Shown piece after piece: positions 33,792 to 35,215 of a stretch of DNA of 35,215 nt (its first letter is position 1; each line of letters begins with the position of its first letter). Both the position numbers and the translations under genes were made by a program. This DNA is from an uncultured Oleispira sp. (lineage in GTDB: Bacteria; Pseudomonadota; Gammaproteobacteria; Pseudomonadales; Oceanobacteraceae): positions 1 to 35,215 of the forward strand of contig CAJVZR010000043.1 of the NCBI GenBank assembly GCA_913019965.1. The letters are read 5' to 3'. The notes beneath the pieces are model-generated. The model searched no databases. It was not told where the DNA came from and saw only the letters and a program-made list of their open reading frames with translations.

Positions 33792-34958
33792 TTATGCAAC
33801 CAGCACTTGCTGCAAGCGTTTAATATCAATTGGTTTGGTAATATAGCCGTCGATTCCTGCACGCATTGCCCGCTCTATTTGAGCAGGTAATGCGTCGGCG
33901 CTCACCGCATACACTTTGGCCGAGTGTTTGGAATCTTCCGTTAATTTTGCTAATACATCCAGACCATGCATATCAGGCAAACGCATATCTAATAGAATAA
34001 TATCCGGCTGACAAAGCTTAACTTGCTCAAGGCCTGCCTCCCCTGTAGACGCTGTTGTTAGCTCTAATCCAGCAAATTCTTCTAATAACATCTTCATATA
34101 GCGAATATTCACGGGATTATCCTCGATATAAAGCAATTTCAAATTTTGTTTTATTGCCGGGTCGCTTAATGCAATGACCTTTTTAACTGGTGCATTTTCA
34201 CCTTTTCTGCCCTCGACATTCGCGGGTAATAGCTTCAAGTAAAACCGACTACCTTCAAACTCTTGGCTGGTAAAACCTATTTCTCCAGCCATCAATTCAA
34301 CCAGCTCTTTACTAATTGAAAGTCCTAACCCTGTGCCTTCAATATCACTAAACTGAGCCCCTAATCGCTGGAATGGCTTAAATACGTTCTGTTGCTGATG
34401 ACTGGCGATGCCTATCCCACTATCGACGATTGAGATCGTTATATTATCTTCCATTCCATTGGCTGCAATGTGAACTTCACCACCTTCGACATTGTATTTA
34501 ATCGCATTTGATAATAAATTTAAGATGATTTGGCGTAAACGTAAACGATCGGCCATGGCATAAATAGGGTCGGTAGAAGGTGTAAAGAAGAGATCAATTT
34601 GTTTGTCTTTGGCCGCAAGGTTAACCAAGTTAATACACTCTTTTAATAAAGAATAAATATCAATAGGCTCCATATTTAGCGGTGAAACTCCTCCTTCAAT
34701 TTTCACTAAATCAATCAGTTGATCAATTAATTCCCAGAGATGTCGACCCGCTTGCTCAATCATTTGCACGGATTCTTGCTGATCCGGGAGATGTTTTAAC
34801 TGCTGGTTAAGTAACTGACTAAAGCCAACGATCGCATTGAGAGGCGTGCGTAGCTCATGACTTAAATTGGCAACAAATTCAGCATCGCCTAAACGACCTT
34901 GTTGATTATTTGATTTCGGTTGACGATCTTCTCTCGACTCACCTTTATTGTCTTCCAT
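33792..34958 (-). CDS. Soluble hybrid histidine kinase with C-terminal receiver, no sensor domain
   Basis: A 388-residue cytoplasmic two-component protein. A short hydrophilic N-terminus (1-25, no PAS, HAMP or transmembrane part) is followed by a HisKA dimerisation domain with the phospho-accepting H34 in NLSHELRTPLNA, and an HATPase_c domain with N151 (LLSNAIKYN), DSGIGI (179-184) and GTGLGLSIS (208-216). A receiver domain has D280 (YIEDN), acceptor D324 (LLDMRLPD) and K375 (ITKPID). All catalytic residues are present. With no sensor input it probably receives signals through a protein partner or by its own receiver. It is convergent with the synthetase gene and divergent from purE. Confidence 0.92.
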   Translation of the reverse strand: MEDNKGESREDRQPKSNNQQGRLGDAEFVANLSHELRTPLNAIVGFSQLLNQQLKHLPDQQESVQMIEQAGRHLWELIDQLIDLVKIEGGVSPLNMEPIDIYSLLKECINLVNLAAKDKQIDLFFTPSTDPIYAMADRLRLRQIILNLLSNAIKYNVEGGEVHIAANGMEDNITISIVDSGIGIASHQQQNVFKPFQRLGAQFSDIEGTGLGLSISKELVELMAGEIGFTSQEFEGSRFYLKLLPANVEGRKGENAPVKKVIALSDPAIKQNLKLLYIEDNPVNIRYMKMLLEEFAGLELTTASTGEAGLEQVKLCQPDIILLDMRLPDMHGLDVLAKLTEDSKHSAKVYAVSADALPAQIERAMRAGIDGYITKPIDIKRLQQVLVA

Positions 34959-35051
34959 AAACGAGTTACCTAAACTTACAATACTTCAGTCGAAAGCATT
35001 ATGCCCCAATAGCCTTATAATAACTAATGGTATTGAACAGAATCTGCCCAC

Positions 35052-35081
35052 TTGTCAACATCTTTACACAATACTCATAAT
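35052..35081 (+). promoter_or_regulatory. Candidate purE promoter
   Basis: -35 TTGTCA (35052-35057), an 18-nt spacer, and -10 CATAAT (35076-35081). The start point would fall about 54 nt before the purE ATG. No PurR-type palindrome is obvious in the stretch that follows. Confidence 0.4.
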
Positions 35082-35141
35082 CGCCCTTTCCCTCCTGCTG
35101 TGTTAGAATCCGCGCCTTTCTCGATCAGCTAGGACAAGACT

Positions 35142-35215
35142 ATGACAGCGCTCGTTGGAATCATTATGGGCTCTAAAAGTGACTGGCCAACCATGAAGCA
35201 TGCAGCCGACATGCT
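35142..35215 (+). CDS. purE: N5-carboxyaminoimidazole ribonucleotide mutase, 5' end only
   Basis: The start of PurE, a purine biosynthesis enzyme that interconverts N5-CAIR and CAIR. Only 24 codons fall in the window. The reading begins MTALVGIIMGSKSDWPTM, in which the GSKSDWPTM motif is the universally conserved PurE N-terminus. The ribosome site AGGA (35131-35134) lies 7 nt from the ATG. In related bacteria purK usually follows, beyond this window. Confidence 0.95.
   Translation, partial: MTALVGIIMGSKSDWPTMKHAADM

Noticed and set aside
1-35215. tRNA, rRNA, CRISPR arrays, insertion sequences, prophage or integron features
   Set aside because: I looked for cloverleaf-like genes, regularly spaced repeats, transposase or integrase motifs and terminal repeats and saw none.

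Overview
The window is one continuous piece of a gammaproteobacterial chromosome. The moderately AT-rich composition, the sdh/gltA order, the CheV and EAL-HDOD proteins, LPS heptosyltransferase I, and the rich set of acyl-CoA and fatty-acid genes fit a marine Oceanospirillales-type bacterium (lipid or hydrocarbon users such as Oleispira, Bermanella or Thalassolituus). That placement is inferred from gene content and protein resemblance, not from a search. I see no tRNA, rRNA, CRISPR array, insertion sequence or prophage.

Layout. (1) 1-4190: the TCA-cycle genes sdhC-sdhD-sdhA (minus strand; sdhA runs off the left edge) diverge from gltA (plus) across a 439-bp regulatory region with palindromes. 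gltA ends in a clear intrinsic terminator. (2) 4258-8021: a sensory-signalling block holding a small helical protein with a CheZ-like D-x-x-x-Q motif, a MOSC-domain protein, CheV, and a divergent EAL-HDOD protein. (3) 8037-14127: a minus-strand set encoding an alkyl-DHAP-synthase-like flavoprotein, a GlpD-like dehydrogenase and an FGGY kinase, divergent from an AraC-type regulator. This looks like a dedicated glycerol-3-phosphate/DHAP or ether-lipid module. (4) 14124-17431: heptosyltransferase I, a KstD/fumarate-reductase-like FAD dehydrogenase behind a repeat-dense upstream region, and an 82-residue protein resembling the C-terminal part of XRE regulators.

(5) 17599-24892: the most unusual segment. 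A FabB-like ketoacyl synthase (no fabA beside it) is followed by a 1642-residue single-chain carboxylase, then by a LysR regulator. The carboxylase order is AccA-like CT, about 500 residues of unassigned helical sequence, AccD-like CT, biotin carboxylase, then BCCP. Together they could make malonyl-CoA (or another carboxylated acyl-CoA) and condense it. The intergenic regions before the carboxylase and before the LysR gene share GATTGAT/ATCAATC half-sites spaced exactly 30 nt. (6) 24931-29176: a hotdog thioesterase, the periplasmic protease Prc with a terminator, a YajG-like lipoprotein and YaaA. (7) 29349-33771: an apparent operon of two acyl-CoA dehydrogenases and a FATP-type long-chain acyl-CoA synthetase. 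One dehydrogenase lacks the catalytic glutamate at the position where its neighbour has it, which suggests a heteromeric enzyme. (8) 33792-35215: a soluble hybrid histidine kinase and the start of purE.

The common theme of 8-34 kb is acyl chain and glycerol-phosphate chemistry: activation, desaturation, thioester hydrolysis, carboxylation/condensation and possible ether-lipid synthesis.
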